From the NCBI RefSeq assembly GCF_008000935.1, contig NZ_CP042831.1, forward strand, positions 744,001 through 808,000: DNA of 64,000 bases, read 5' to 3'. Below the pieces are notes generated by a model. That model was given only the letters and a program-made list of their open reading frames with translations. It made no database searches and was not told where the DNA came from. Each line of letters begins with the position of its first letter. Positions within the stretch are counted from its first letter, which is position 1. Origin of the DNA: Flavobacterium alkalisoli. GTDB taxonomy: Bacteria; Bacteroidota; Bacteroidia; Flavobacteriales; Flavobacteriaceae. The translations under genes were made by a program, and so were the position numbers. Below, piece by piece: positions 35,432 to 45,572 of this stretch.

Positions 35432-36217
35432 ATGACGATGGATAAAGTAAAAGCAAAAAAACATCTTGGGCAGCACTTCCTTACGGACGAAAGCATTGCT
35501 AAAGACATAGCCGATACCCTCTCCCTTGAGGGTTATAATAAAATACTGGAAATAGGCCCCGGTATGGGGGTACTAACCAAATACCTTTTGGAGAAACCCA
35601 TAGAAACGTATGTAATTGAGATTGACAACGAATCGGTTGAGTATCTTAATGCACACTATTTTAAGTTACACGGCAAGATTATATCTCAGGATTTTTTAAG
35701 ATATAATATTGCTAAAGATTTTGGTGATGAGCAGTTTGCCATTATCGGTAATTTCCCTTATAATATCTCAACACAAATTGTTTTCCGTACTCTGGAAATG
35801 AGAGACAGAATTCCTGAATTTGCCGGGATGTTTCAAAAAGAGGTAGCCGAACGCGTTTGCGAGAAAAAAGGCAGCAAAACCTATGGTATCCTTTCGGTAC
35901 TTACACAGGCTTTTTATGATGCTGAATATCTGTTTACCGTCCCGGAGCATGTGTTTAACCCGCCACCAAAGGTAAAGTCGGGCGTACTGCGCCTGCGTCG
36001 AAAAGAAAACTACCACCTTCCGGTAGACGAAAGGCTTTTCTTTAATGTGGTGAAAACCGCCTTTAACCAGCGCAGAAAAACGCTTCGTAACAGTTTAAAA
36101 ACATTCAACCTTTCTGATAATTTAAAGGAAGATAGTATCTTTGACCTTCGTCCGGAGCAACTGTCTACGGAAGAATTTATTGAATTAACAAAAAAAATAG
36201 CGGCCAATGGAGTTTAA
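35432..36217 (+). CDS. rsmA: 16S rRNA dimethyladenosine transferase RsmA (KsgA)
   Basis: 261 residues. N-terminal [21 protein letters not shown]-binding loop in [14 protein letters not shown], and the catalytic NFPYNIS motif are all present. [12 protein letters not shown] marks the start of the C-terminal region. It dimethylates two adjacent adenines near the 3' end of 16S rRNA. An alternative ATG at 35438 would shorten it by two residues. The 3' end overlaps mgtE by 11 nt. Confidence 0.97.
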   Translation: MTMDKVKAKKHLGQHFLTDESIAKDIADTLSLEGYNKILEIGPGMGVLTKYLLEKPIETYVIEIDNESVEYLNAHYFKLHGKIISQDFLRYNIAKDFGDEQFAIIGNFPYNISTQIVFRTLEMRDRIPEFAGMFQKEVAERVCEKKGSKTYGILSVLTQAFYDAEYLFTVPEHVFNPPPKVKSGVLRLRRKENYHLPVDERLFFNVVKTAFNQRRKTLRNSLKTFNLSDNLKEDSIFDLRPEQLSTEEFIELTKKIAANGV

Positions 36218-37559
36218 AATCAGCAGGGATTTTATTGCTCAGATCGAGCAACTGATAAGTGAGAACCGTGAAAAGGAACTACAGGACCTTCTTCATGATC
36301 TCCACTATGCTGATATCGCCGAAATTATGGGCGACCTCGATGACTCCGAGGCTATTTATATATTCCACATACTCGACAGCGAAAAAACAGCCGAGATACT
36401 TCTTGAGCTGGATGAAGAGGTAAGGGAAAAGATTCTTCGTGAACTTTCGCCAAAGGAAATTGCCGAAGAGCTTGACGAACTTAGTACCGATGATGCTGCC
36501 GATATTATTGCCGAATTACCGCAGGAAAGAAAAGAAGAGGTAATCTCTGAACTTGTAGACGTTGAGCACGCGAAGGACATTGTAGATCTTTTGCGTTATG
36601 ACGAAGACAGTGCCGGTGGTTTGATGGGTAAGGAGCTTGTAAAGGTTAACGAGAACTGGAACGTCCTTACCTGTGTAAAAGAAATGAGGGAACAGGCTGC
36701 CAATGTGCAGCGTGTACACTCCATATATGTGGTAGATGATGAAAACAGGTTAAAAGGAAGGCTTTCCTTAAAAGACCTCTTAACTACTTCTACCAAAACA
36801 CCTATTAGTGAAGTTTATATCCCTAAAGTGGATTTTGTTAAGGTTGACACTCCCGATGTGGAGGTAGCCCGTATAATGCAAAAGTATGACCTGGAAGCAA
36901 TTCCGGTTGTGGATGAGCTGGGCAGGCTCGTGGGCCGTATTACCATTGATGACATCGTAGACGTTATTAAGGAAGAGGCCGACAAGGATTATCAGCTGGC
37001 AGCAGGTATCTCGCAGGACGTTGAAGCCGATGACAGCATAATCGAACTTACCCGCGCGAGACTGCCGTGGCTCGTTCTTGCCCTTTTGGGAGGATTTATT
37101 ACCGTTAAAGTAATGGGACTTTTTGATGCCGCTATGAAACACCACGGTGATCTTTTTTATTTTACCCCGCTTATTGCCGCTATGGCAGGTAATGTAGGAG
37201 TACAGTCGTCCGCTATTATCGTTCAGGGTCTTGCTAATAACACAATTAGCGGCTCTCTTTTTGGCAGGCTTATTAAAGAGGTTTCCCTAAGTTTGCTTAA
37301 CGGTACCATACTTGCCATAATCTTAATCCTCGGAAGCCATTTCCTTTTAGATGTAGATTATGATTTAGGCCTAACCGTAAGTATATCGCTGGTTTCGGTT
37401 ATTATTATAGCCTCACTTATAGGTACGTTTATACCTATCCTTTTAAACAAAGTAGGTGTTGACCCCGCTTTGGCTACGGGTCCATTTATTACAACCAGTA
37501 ATGATATTTGCGGTATCCTTATTTATTTTACTATTGCCAGGGCAATATTAGGGTTTTAA
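36207..37559 (+). CDS. mgtE: Magnesium transporter MgtE
   Basis: 450 residues with the MgtE layout: an N-terminal acidic helical domain (about 1-125), two CBS domains (about 126-255, including [18 protein letters not shown] and [17 protein letters not shown]), and five membrane helices at the C-terminus with [15 protein letters not shown] and [18 protein letters not shown]. It carries magnesium down its gradient and is gated by magnesium bound to the cytosolic domains. It overlaps rsmA upstream. Its stop overlaps by 4 nt that of a convergent gene, with no terminator between. Confidence 0.96.
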   Translation: MEFKISRDFIAQIEQLISENREKELQDLLHDLHYADIAEIMGDLDDSEAIYIFHILDSEKTAEILLELDEEVREKILRELSPKEIAEELDELSTDDAADIIAELPQERKEEVISELVDVEHAKDIVDLLRYDEDSAGGLMGKELVKVNENWNVLTCVKEMREQAANVQRVHSIYVVDDENRLKGRLSLKDLLTTSTKTPISEVYIPKVDFVKVDTPDVEVARIMQKYDLEAIPVVDELGRLVGRITIDDIVDVIKEEADKDYQLAAGISQDVEADDSIIELTRARLPWLVLALLGGFITVKVMGLFDAAMKHHGDLFYFTPLIAAMAGNVGVQSSAIIVQGLANNTISGSLFGRLIKEVSLSLLNGTILAIILILGSHFLLDVDYDLGLTVSISLVSVIIIASLIGTFIPILLNKVGVDPALATGPFITTSNDICGILIYFTIARAILGF

Positions 37560-38488
37560 TTATAAAAAACTGTAAACCGGTTTAAAACACCGTCTTTTAT
37601 CCAATAACTTACAGAACCTTTATCTTCACTAAAAAGTAGCCAGTGTAACTGCTCTTTTTTGTAGTCTTCATAACTCTCAGAACATATCGCATTAAACGAC
37701 ATTGATTCAGGATACTTTTCTGAAAACAATTCCTGTTTGCTCCCTATAGACAAACCATCTATTTCCCATCCCGAATCAGGGTTATTAATATCAACACTTA
37801 TCAGCTTAGTATCATCTTCAAAGGTATAGATATCTCCGTTTAAGCTGTACACAAACTCCTTACTGCCATAGTTATTCACTTTATCAACAAGGGTTAGTTT
37901 TCCAAATTGTTTTTCAAACTCATACTTGGTATGCCCCTCAAGGTTTTTTCCTTTAAATAAAGCTATACCGGGGTTCTCTGTTGGAAAATCAACCATCCTC
38001 ATCCCCTTAACATCTCTTGTGAAATCAAACTCAAAAAACTCTTTTAAAGTTCCTGTAAGTGACTTTTTAAACACACCTTTTTCATCAATATAAGCTTTTG
38101 TTATTTCAGGAAAAACAATACGATTATTATCAGCTGTTGTAAAAAGAGTATCCCTAAACTCTTCCTTCTCTACCACAATCATATTATGGATCATATCCCC
38201 TGCTCCTATAACGCCATAGTTATTGCCACAACCATGTGGCACTTCACTCCACTCCTTAGCTTTCTTTTTTAATGAAAGTAATCTTTCTGCAAGTTTTTCA
38301 TCATCAGATTCCGCCATTACATAACATGAAAACCCTTTAAAACCTAACTTCCTGTATTCCTCTACGTATATCTTTACAGAGCAGGGCCCGTCATCATCTT
38401 CAATAAGGAGTCTGTAAGCCGTAATTTTTGCCTGTTGTGAAAAACAGGCTGTATAACTAAAAAGCAGTATAAGGTAAAGGTGTCTCAT
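37556..38488 (-). CDS. Exported protein of unknown function
   Basis: 310 residues. Signal peptide RHLYLILLFSYTACFSQ. The mature part has several cysteines (GPCSVKIYVEEY, FSCYVMAESDD, HGCGNNYGV) and a C-terminal half with repeated strand-like units (YSLNGDIYTFEDDTKLISVDI). I recognise no family. It converges on mgtE with a 4-nt overlap of the stop codons, so their transcripts overlap. It diverges from the NTF2-like gene. Confidence 0.7.
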   Translation of the reverse strand: MRHLYLILLFSYTACFSQQAKITAYRLLIEDDDGPCSVKIYVEEYRKLGFKGFSCYVMAESDDEKLAERLLSLKKKAKEWSEVPHGCGNNYGVIGAGDMIHNMIVVEKEEFRDTLFTTADNNRIVFPEITKAYIDEKGVFKKSLTGTLKEFFEFDFTRDVKGMRMVDFPTENPGIALFKGKNLEGHTKYEFEKQFGKLTLVDKVNNYGSKEFVYSLNGDIYTFEDDTKLISVDINNPDSGWEIDGLSIGSKQELFSEKYPESMSFNAICSESYEDYKKEQLHWLLFSEDKGSVSYWIKDGVLNRFTVFYN

Positions 38489-38518
38489 TTAATTACTATT
38501 TTTACTTAAAACGTAAAC

Positions 38519-39040
38519 ATGAAAAAATTATTTCTGTTCCTTTCGGTACTATCCATAGGAACAACACTACTTATACAAAACAATACCACTGTAAATCCGG
38601 AAAAAGAAACAGCCGTTATCAATCAGCTATTAGACGATTGGCATAAAGCTGCTGCGAATACCGACTATAACGGATACTTTGGCAAAATAGCCGATGACGG
38701 TAGGTACATAGGTACCGATGCTGCCGAAAACTGGGACAAAAAAGCATTTGAGGCTTTCTCCAAACCTTATTTTGATAAAGGCCGTGCCTGGGATTTCAAG
38801 CCCGTTGAGCGCAACATATACTTCAGTAAAAACGGTAAAGTCGCTTGGTTTGACGAATTACTGGATACCTGGATGAAAGGATGCCGTGGGTCTGGCGTAC
38901 TGGAAAAGGAAGGAAAGGAATGGAAAATTAAGCACTATGTACTTTCCATGACCGTACCTAATGAGGTAACCCAAGAGGTTATTCCTTTAAAAGCAAAATA
39001 TGAGGATGCTTATATAGAGAAACTGAAAGAGAAAAAGTAA
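38519..39040 (+). CDS. NTF2-like/SnoaL-like protein with signal peptide
   Basis: 173 residues. A short signal-like N-terminus (KKLFLFLSVLSIGTTLLI) precedes a SnoaL/DUF4440-type cone fold: INQLLDDWHKAAANTDYNGYFG, then GRYIGTDAAENWDKKAFEAFSKPY, then VAWFDELLDTWMKGCRGSGVLEK and WKIKHYVLS. Such folds bind small molecules or act as isomerases or hydrolases; the function here is unknown. A REP-like element and a terminator follow it. Confidence 0.82.
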   Translation: MKKLFLFLSVLSIGTTLLIQNNTTVNPEKETAVINQLLDDWHKAAANTDYNGYFGKIADDGRYIGTDAAENWDKKAFEAFSKPYFDKGRAWDFKPVERNIYFSKNGKVAWFDELLDTWMKGCRGSGVLEKEGKEWKIKHYVLSMTVPNEVTQEVIPLKAKYEDAYIEKLKEKK

Positions 39041-39053
39041 CTGCAATATATTC

Positions 39054-39095
39054 TGTCATTTCGATACGCAGCATTGCGAAGTGAGAAATCTCAGA
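39054..39095. repeat. REP-like intergenic element, copy 2
   Basis: Starts GTCATTTCGATACGCAGCA, then GCGAAGTGAGAAATCTC. It shares the opening and the GCGAAG core with the element at 28256-28325 but lacks its inverted end copy, so it may be a truncated or minimal form. Confidence 0.65.
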
Positions 39096-39117
39096 AGTGA
39101 ACAGATCAAAGAATAAT

Positions 39118-39149
39118 AAAAAAGTCCCGCCAATGGCGGGACTTTTTTA
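39118..39149. terminator. Bidirectional terminator
   Basis: Stem AGTCCCGCC/GGCGGGACT with loop AAT, A run on the left and T run on the right. It separates the NTF2-like gene from the convergent dehydrogenase gene. Confidence 0.92.
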
Positions 39150-40097
39150 TTATTCTGCTTTTGCACTTAAATGCTCTAACATATCTGTTGTCATGGCATC
39201 AAGGTCAAACTCGTGTTTCCAGTTCCAGTCTTGTCTTGCACTGCTGTCGTCAATACTTTGCGGCCAGCTGTCGGCTATCTTTTGGCGGAAATCCGGCTCA
39301 TAAGAGATGGTGAAATCCGGCATGTGTTTTTGTATCGCCTGAGTAATTTCTTTCGGTGTAAAGTCCATTGCCGAAAGGTTGTAAGACGATCTTATTTTTA
39401 TGTCTTCGGCAGGAGCCTGCATAATTTCAACAGTTGCACGGATGGCATCATCCATGTACATCATTGGTAGTCTCGTCTCTTCACTAAGGAAACAGGTATA
39501 CTCACCGTTCTCTAATGCCTTGTGGTAAATATCTACAGCATAATCAGTAGTACCACCACCCGGAGGTGTAGACCAGCTTATAAGGCCAGGATAACGTATG
39601 CTTCTTACATCCACACCGTAAATGTTATGGTAGTACTCACACCATCTTTCGCCCGACTGCTTAGAGATTCCATAAACAGTAGAAGGCTCCATTACGGTAT
39701 ACTGCGGCGTGTTTTGCTTAGGGGTTGTAGGCCCGAAAACCGCAATACTTGAAGGCCAGAATATTTTTTGGATTTTCCCAGCTTTAGCAAGGTTAAGTAC
39801 ATGGAAAAGAGAGTTCATATTTAAATCCCAGGCAAAGGCAGGGTTTTTCTCGGCAGTAGCCGAAAGTAACGCAGCCATCAGGTAAACATCGGTAACATTA
39901 TATTTCTCGATAGTTTCTTCAACTTGGTTAAAATCAAGGGCGTTAACCACTTCAAAAGGACCCGAAGCCACAAATTCAGCATCACCTTTTCTTACGTCAG
40001 AAGCAATTACCTTATCTGTTCCGTATATGCTTCTAAGCTTTTTTGTAAGCTCAGTTCCTATTTGCCCACAGGCGCCAATGATTAAAATCGTACCCAT
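39150..40097 (-). CDS. L-threonine 3-dehydrogenase, SDR type
   Basis: 315 residues, extended short-chain dehydrogenase. Cofactor loop GACGQIG at residues 8-14, substrate region SSIAVFGPTTP, catalytic Tyr and Lys in STVYGISKQSGE, and the SDR-threonine-dehydrogenase pattern YPGLISWSTPPGGGTTDYAV. This matches the UDP-galactose-epimerase-like threonine dehydrogenases known from Flavobacterium and Cupriavidus. It oxidises L-threonine to 2-amino-3-oxobutyrate with NAD. A minus-strand -7 like TATCTTTG lies at 40118-40125. Confidence 0.9.
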   Translation of the reverse strand: MGTILIIGACGQIGTELTKKLRSIYGTDKVIASDVRKGDAEFVASGPFEVVNALDFNQVEETIEKYNVTDVYLMAALLSATAEKNPAFAWDLNMNSLFHVLNLAKAGKIQKIFWPSSIAVFGPTTPKQNTPQYTVMEPSTVYGISKQSGERWCEYYHNIYGVDVRSIRYPGLISWSTPPGGGTTDYAVDIYHKALENGEYTCFLSEETRLPMMYMDDAIRATVEIMQAPAEDIKIRSSYNLSAMDFTPKEITQAIQKHMPDFTISYEPDFRQKIADSWPQSIDDSSARQDWNWKHEFDLDAMTTDMLEHLSAKAE

Positions 40098-40316
40098 AAT
40101 TTTAAGTTTAGTGGCTGCAAAGATAGTATTTTACCATTATGAAATCCATTTATTTAACTGGTATATACAACAATCTGTTAAAAGATTGTGATTTACACCC
40201 TGCACTCATTACGATATCCCCAAATTAGCCGCGATTTTTATTTAACAGCTATTATTTTTTAGGGCTGCGGGTAAATTGGCCTAACATTTGTAAATTTGCT
40301 TTGCAATAAAAACACT

Positions 40317-41006
40317 ATGAAGTATTTAAAATTCATTATACTGCTTTGCCTTCCGGCTCTTATGCTATCATGCAATGATGATGAACAGGTTAGGGCTGCC
40401 GAAGCGCTTAGGGCACAAAAATATAATGACTCCATTTTAACGATAATAAACCAAAACTGGAAATTCAACATTCCTCCCGTTACGCCAAAAGTAAAGGCAA
40501 AAATAGACGGGTGGAACGAATGGCAACAGTTTAAGGCCGAACTGGCCGATAAGCCTACCGGTTCGCTTAACGCATACAGGGGAAAGGTTAAAGCCATTGC
40601 CGAAAAAGCAGAAGAGCTTAACAAAACCATCCCTCCTTTTTTCAATCAGCCGCAAATGCGCAGCCGCCTTGGGGTCTTAATGACTAAAGTACGATCGCTA
40701 TACACTTATATTGACCTTACCGTAGTGCAGGAAAAAAAGGTGATTCAGTACATTAAGGAAATCTCTAAAGAAACCACATCGATACAAAACCAAATGGACG
40801 AAATGGTGCGCTTTAGTGAAATCCCTATGGAAAAAGGCGAAGAAGAACTGCTTATGGCTCTTGATACCGTAAGAATGGCCAACCCGGACATGATACCTGA
40901 AGCAGAGAAAAAGCCTGCCCCTGCTACGCCTAAAAAAATGGATTCTAAAAAATTAAAGCCTTTTGCTCCTCCTTTAAAGGAATTAAAACCCAAAACTGAA
41001 AATTGA
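40317..41006 (+). CDS. Lipoprotein of unknown function upstream of mfd
   Basis: 229 residues from the ATG at 40317; an earlier TTG at 40296 falls in the -7 like TAAATTTG (40291-40298). The N-terminus (KYLKFIILLCLPALMLSC) is a lipoprotein signal with Cys19, followed by NDDEQ, an acidic cluster like those that send lipoproteins to the surface in Bacteroidota. The rest is helical and charged, with a proline/lysine-rich C-terminus. No family recognised. Its TGA overlaps the TTG start of mfd. Confidence 0.75.
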   Translation: MKYLKFIILLCLPALMLSCNDDEQVRAAEALRAQKYNDSILTIINQNWKFNIPPVTPKVKAKIDGWNEWQQFKAELADKPTGSLNAYRGKVKAIAEKAEELNKTIPPFFNQPQMRSRLGVLMTKVRSLYTYIDLTVVQEKKVIQYIKEISKETTSIQNQMDEMVRFSEIPMEKGEEELLMALDTVRMANPDMIPEAEKKPAPATPKKMDSKKLKPFAPPLKELKPKTEN

Positions 41007-44000
41007 AACCGGAAATCTTAGAAAAATACAGTCAGTCGGCCAAAGTAAAACAAATTAGCGACAGCCTTTTACAGCGTGAAAATAAACTTCATGTAAAAGG
41101 TCTTACCGGCTCTTCGCTGTCGTTTGTTATAGATCCGCTGTTCAGGCAAAGTGAACTTCCTTTTCTTCTTATATTTAAAGACAAGGAAGAGGCAGCTTAT
41201 TACCTGAACGATCTGGAGCAGCTTACAGGAGCTAACGATGTTTTGTTCTATCCAGGTTCTTACAGGAGGCCTTACCAGATAGAGGAAACCGATAATGCCA
41301 ATGTACTGCTTAGGGCCGAAGTGCTTAACCGCATCAACTCACGCAAAAAACCGGCAATAATAGTTTCCTATCCCGAAGCCCTTTTTGAAAAAGTAGTTAC
41401 CCGTAAAGACCTTGACAAGAATACGCTTAAGGTAGCGGTAGGCGATCAGGTTTCTATAGATTTTATTAATGAGGTACTGTTTGAGTATGAGTTCCGTCGT
41501 GTGGATTTTGTTACCGAACCGGGTGAATTCTCGGTACGCGGGGGTATTGTAGACGTATTCTCTTTCTCTAACGACAACCCTTACCGAATTGAGTTTTTTG
41601 GCAATGAGGTAGACAGTATCCGTACGTTTGATGTGGAAACACAACTTTCTCTGGAAAAGCAGAAAAAAATTACGGTTATCCCTAATATGGAAAATAAGTT
41701 TTTGCAGGAAAAACGCGAAAGCTTCTTAGACTATATTAACGAGAAGACCGTACTTTTTATACAAAATACCGAAGGGCTTTTAAGCCAGTTGGATTCATTA
41801 TTCCATAAAGCAAGTGAGGCTTTTGAAAAACTGAGCAAAGACATAAAGCATGCTTCTCCCGAAGAGCTTTTTCTTAACCAGCAGTCTTTTGTTAAGCGGG
41901 CTTTAGACTTTACGGTTGTTGAGCTTGCATCAAAGGCGGTTTTTAAAACTCAAAAAAGTTTTGAGTTCTACATTCAGCCGCAGCCGTCATTCAACAAACA
42001 GTTTGACCTGTTGCTTAACAACCTCAACGACAACCATAATAACGGATTTAAAAACTACCTGTTTTGCTCTAACGAGTCGCAGGCAAAACGTTTTCACGAT
42101 ATTTTTGAAAGCCTTGACGATGCTAATCACGAGGATGTGCGCAAGCAATACAAAACAATTGTTTTCCCAATCTATGAAGGGTTTATAGACGAGGAGAACC
42201 AGATTGCCTGCTATACCGATCACCAGATTTTTGAACGTTACCATAAGTTCAGCATCAAAAACGGTTACTCCAAAAAACAAACCATTACCCTTAAGGAGCT
42301 TAACTCCCTTTCGGTAGGCGACTATGTAACTCACATAGACCACGGTATAGGTAAATTTGGCGGACTGCAAAAAATTCAGGTGGAAGGCAAAACACAGGAA
42401 GCCATAAAACTGGTTTATGCCGATAATGATATTGTATATGTAAGCATTCACTCGCTGCACAAAATATCAAAATATAACGGGAAGGACGGCACACCTCCCA
42501 AAATATACAAACTGGGATCGAGTGCCTGGAAAACCCTTAAACAAAAAACAAAAGCCAGGGTTAAACATATTGCCTTTAACCTTATACAGCTGTATGCAAA
42601 ACGCAGGCTGGAAAAAGGTTTCCAGTATGCTCCGGATAGTTACCTGCAGGCAGAACTGGAATCGTCTTTTATTTATGAGGATACTCCGGATCAGATTACT
42701 GCAACTCGTGATGTAAAAGCAGACATGGAAAGCGAACGCCCAATGGACCGCCTTGTTTGTGGTGATGTAGGTTTTGGTAAAACCGAGGTGGCCATACGTG
42801 CCGCCTTTAAGGCAGTAGACAATGGTAAGCAGGTGGCCATACTGGTACCTACTACCATACTGGCATTCCAGCACTTTAAAACATTTCGTGAGCGTCTAAA
42901 GGATATGCCTGTTACCATAGGCTATATAAACCGTTTCCGTACGGCAAAGCAAAAAAACGAAACACTTAAAGACCTTTCCGAAGGCAAACTCGACATTATA
43001 ATAGGTACGCACCAGCTTACCAATAAAAATGTGGTGTTTAAAAACCTGGGGCTTCTTATTGTGGATGAGGAGCAGAAGTTTGGTGTAAATGTAAAAGACA
43101 AACTTAAAACCATAGCTCAAAATGTAGATACCCTTACCCTAACGGCTACCCCTATACCACGAACACTTCAGTTCTCGCTTATGGCTGCCAGGGACTTATC
43201 GGTAATAACAACGCCTCCACCTAACCGTTACCCTATAGAATCACAGGTGGTAGGGTTTAACGAAGAGATTATTCGCGATGCTATTTCTTATGAGATACAG
43301 CGTGGCGGGCAGGTATACTTTATTAATAACCGTATTGAGAACATTAAGGAAGTTGCCGGAATGATACAACGACTTGTTCCCGGAGCTAAGGTTGGTATAG
43401 GACACGGACAGATGGAAGGTAAAAAACTGGAAGAGCTTATGCTTGCCTTTATGGATGGTGATTTTGATGTACTGGTAGCCACTACCATTATAGAAAGCGG
43501 CCTTGACGTTCCTAATGCCAATACCATATTCATTAATAACGCCAATAACTTTGGGCTTAGTGACCTGCACCAAATGCGCGGGCGTGTAGGCCGAAGCAAT
43601 AAAAAGGCATTCTGTTACTTTATAACACCACCTTATTCTGCCATGACCGAAGATGCCCGCAAGCGTATTCAGGCACTGGAGCAGTTTAGCGATTTGGGCA
43701 GCGGTTTTAACATCGCCATGAAAGACCTTGAAATTCGTGGTGCCGGAGATTTATTAGGAGGAGAACAAAGCGGGTTTATTAATGAGATTGGTTTTGAAAC
43801 CTACCAAAAGATTATGAACGAAGCCATAGAGGAACTTAAGGAAAATGAATTTAAGGACCTTTATGAGGAAGTGGAAGGTACTAACGAAAAAGAATACGTT
43901 AAGGATATTCAGATCGATACCGATTTCGAGTTGCTATTCCCTGACGAATATGTAAACAATATTACCGAAAGGCTTAACCTGTACAACGAGTTAAGCACCA

Positions 44001-44362
44001 TTAAAAACGACGAAGAGCTTAACGTTTTTGAACAGAAATTAATTGACCGTTTTGGTGCTTTACCAAAAGAGGCACAGGCTCTTTTAACCAGTATGCGCAT
44101 TAAGTGGCTGGCAACAAAAATGGGTGTGGAAAAACTGGTGCTTAAACAAGGGAAAATGCTTGGCTATTTTGTATCCGATCAACAATCGGCTTACTATCAG
44201 TCGGGTGCTTTCCATAAAGTACTACAGTTTGTACAAAAACATCCTTCCCTTATACGAATGAAGGAAAAACAAACCAAAAACGGATTGCGACTGCTTATTA
44301 CTTTTGAGAATGTAAAATCGGTTAAGAAAGCAAAAGAACTGCTTGAAATGGTTTTTGAATAA
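41003..44362 (+). CDS. mfd: Transcription-repair coupling factor Mfd
   Basis: 1119 residues. The UvrB-like N-terminal region (FYPGSYRRPYQIEETDNANVLLRAEVL), the RNA-polymerase interaction domain (GDYVTHIDHGIGKFGGL) and the RecG-like motor are present: Walker A GDVGFGKTEV, DEEQ box VDEEQKFG, motif TATPIPRTLQ and QMRGRVGRS. It removes stalled RNA polymerase from lesions and recruits UvrA. The start is a TTG (41003) that overlaps the stop of the upstream lipoprotein gene (TTGA); no ATG occurs near the N-terminus, so TTG is chosen. A terminator follows. Confidence 0.96.
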   Translation: MKPEILEKYSQSAKVKQISDSLLQRENKLHVKGLTGSSLSFVIDPLFRQSELPFLLIFKDKEEAAYYLNDLEQLTGANDVLFYPGSYRRPYQIEETDNANVLLRAEVLNRINSRKKPAIIVSYPEALFEKVVTRKDLDKNTLKVAVGDQVSIDFINEVLFEYEFRRVDFVTEPGEFSVRGGIVDVFSFSNDNPYRIEFFGNEVDSIRTFDVETQLSLEKQKKITVIPNMENKFLQEKRESFLDYINEKTVLFIQNTEGLLSQLDSLFHKASEAFEKLSKDIKHASPEELFLNQQSFVKRALDFTVVELASKAVFKTQKSFEFYIQPQPSFNKQFDLLLNNLNDNHNNGFKNYLFCSNESQAKRFHDIFESLDDANHEDVRKQYKTIVFPIYEGFIDEENQIACYTDHQIFERYHKFSIKNGYSKKQTITLKELNSLSVGDYVTHIDHGIGKFGGLQKIQVEGKTQEAIKLVYADNDIVYVSIHSLHKISKYNGKDGTPPKIYKLGSSAWKTLKQKTKARVKHIAFNLIQLYAKRRLEKGFQYAPDSYLQAELESSFIYEDTPDQITATRDVKADMESERPMDRLVCGDVGFGKTEVAIRAAFKAVDNGKQVAILVPTTILAFQHFKTFRERLKDMPVTIGYINRFRTAKQKNETLKDLSEGKLDIIIGTHQLTNKNVVFKNLGLLIVDEEQKFGVNVKDKLKTIAQNVDTLTLTATPIPRTLQFSLMAARDLSVITTPPPNRYPIESQVVGFNEEIIRDAISYEIQRGGQVYFINNRIENIKEVAGMIQRLVPGAKVGIGHGQMEGKKLEELMLAFMDGDFDVLVATTIIESGLDVPNANTIFINNANNFGLSDLHQMRGRVGRSNKKAFCYFITPPYSAMTEDARKRIQALEQFSDLGSGFNIAMKDLEIRGAGDLLGGEQSGFINEIGFETYQKIMNEAIEELKENEFKDLYEEVEGTNEKEYVKDIQIDTDFELLFPDEYVNNITERLNLYNELSTIKNDEELNVFEQKLIDRFGALPKEAQALLTSMRIKWLATKMGVEKLVLKQGKMLGYFVSDQQSAYYQSGAFHKVLQFVQKHPSLIRMKEKQTKNGLRLLITFENVKSVKKAKELLEMVFE

Positions 44363-44364
44363 AA

Positions 44365-44397
44365 TAAAAAAAGCGGACTTTATAGTCCGCTTTTTAT
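44365..44397. terminator. Bidirectional terminator after mfd
   Basis: Stem AGCGGACT/AGTCCGCT with a short loop, flanked by an A run and a T run. It lies between the stop of mfd (44362) and the convergent MBL-fold gene (44399). Confidence 0.9.
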
Positions 44398-44398
44398 T

Positions 44399-45529
44399 TT
44401 AATTAAGTTCGTTCCACCACTGCTGCTGCGGAATACCAATATCAGTAAGATTTGTCTTTTCACCTATCATAGGGGTAAACAACGGCATCCCTTTTTGGCC
44501 TGCCTCATCTACAACTGTTTTTATAGATTCGTCCCAGGCATGTAAAGCCAGTGAGAATTTAGACCAGTGTACCGGCATAAGCCTTTTGGTCTTTAAATCT
44601 GCTGCCGCCTGTACCACCTGCTGCGGCATCATGTGTATGTATTTCCAGTACTCATTATATTGTCCGCATTCTAAAATAGCCAGGTCAAACGGCCCATACT
44701 TATCGCCTATTTCCTTAAAAAAGTAATCGTAACCGGAGTCACCTCCCAAAAACAATTTCATACTTGGTGTTTGTAGTACAAAAGATACCCATAACGCTTT
44801 GTTCCTGCTAAAACTCCTTCCTGAAAAATGCCTGGCCGGGGTAATATCTACCGTAAAGCCATCGCCCAGTTCCACATGTTCACCCCAGTCTTTTTCCTCA
44901 ATAATTGCGGTGTCATACCCCCAGTACTCCAGGTGTTGTGCTGTACCCAAACCTGTAACCACTTTCTTTACTTTTGATTTAAGTTTTAAAACGGTATCAT
45001 AATCCAAATGATCCCAATGGTCATGACTGATAAACAGGATATCTATATCAGGGAAATCGTCTGCCGTATAGGCATCACTACCGGGATAAGCCTTGTTTGT
45101 GAAACCAATCGGAGAAACACTTCCGCTAAAAACCGGGTCAACCAAAATGGTCTTACCGTCTACCTGCATAAAATAGGACGAGTGCCCAAACCAAACTATT
45201 ACATTCTCTTTCGGGTCCAGATGTAATAAGTCTTCTTTTTTTGTAGGGATACTGTCCTGTGGCTTGTTACGTTCCTTTTTTCCGAAAAAGAACTCCTTAA
45301 ATACGGTGTAGTAACTGGTGCCTTCGGCAAGATCTGGCGTATGGCTGAGATTTTGGAATTTGCCATCCCTGTAATTAGGCGACTGTTTTATCCTCTCCAG
45401 CCTTGCTCCCGCAGGCTGTTTGCCAAATTGCGGCTGTTGCATAAATATAGCCGTTGCCACTATCAGCAACGCTATGACAATAAGTATTGACATAAATATT
45501 CTTTTAATTATTTTTTTTAACCGTTTCAT
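44399..45529 (-). CDS. MBL-fold metal-dependent hydrolase (NAPE-PLD/UlaG-like), membrane anchored
   Basis: 376 residues. An N-terminal membrane segment (ISILIVIALLIVATAIFMQ-like, about residues 13-31) anchors it. The metal motif is SHDHWDHLDYDTV, preceded by VWFGHSSYFMQVDGKTILVDPVFS; HFSGRSF and GGDSGYD supply further ligands. The family includes N-acyl-phosphatidylethanolamine phospholipases and lactonases. The gene follows a TetR regulator by 43 nt. An operator-like sequence shared with the tetR promoter lies 12 nt upstream. Substrate unknown; a lipid or lactone is likely. Confidence 0.87.
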   Translation of the reverse strand: MKRLKKIIKRIFMSILIVIALLIVATAIFMQQPQFGKQPAGARLERIKQSPNYRDGKFQNLSHTPDLAEGTSYYTVFKEFFFGKKERNKPQDSIPTKKEDLLHLDPKENVIVWFGHSSYFMQVDGKTILVDPVFSGSVSPIGFTNKAYPGSDAYTADDFPDIDILFISHDHWDHLDYDTVLKLKSKVKKVVTGLGTAQHLEYWGYDTAIIEEKDWGEHVELGDGFTVDITPARHFSGRSFSRNKALWVSFVLQTPSMKLFLGGDSGYDYFFKEIGDKYGPFDLAILECGQYNEYWKYIHMMPQQVVQAAADLKTKRLMPVHWSKFSLALHAWDESIKTVVDEAGQKGMPLFTPMIGEKTNLTDIGIPQQQWWNELN

Positions 45530-45540
45530 CTATATTGATT

Positions 45541-45554
45541 GACTAATCACTCTA
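45541..45554. promoter_or_regulatory. Shared operator-like sequence, copy at the MBL-fold gene
   Basis: GACTAATCACTCTA, identical over 14 bases to 46148-46161. Here it forms part of TGATTGACTAATCA, an inverted repeat of TGATT/AATCA. It lies 12 nt upstream of the MBL-fold start and just after the tetR stop. Probably bound by the TetR protein. Confidence 0.6.
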
Positions 45555-45572
45555 AAATTTGTTCAAATTTTT

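Noticed and set aside
41987..42460. 157-residue minus-strand frame inside mfd
   Set aside because: Lies wholly within the coding region of mfd and has no start context or family.
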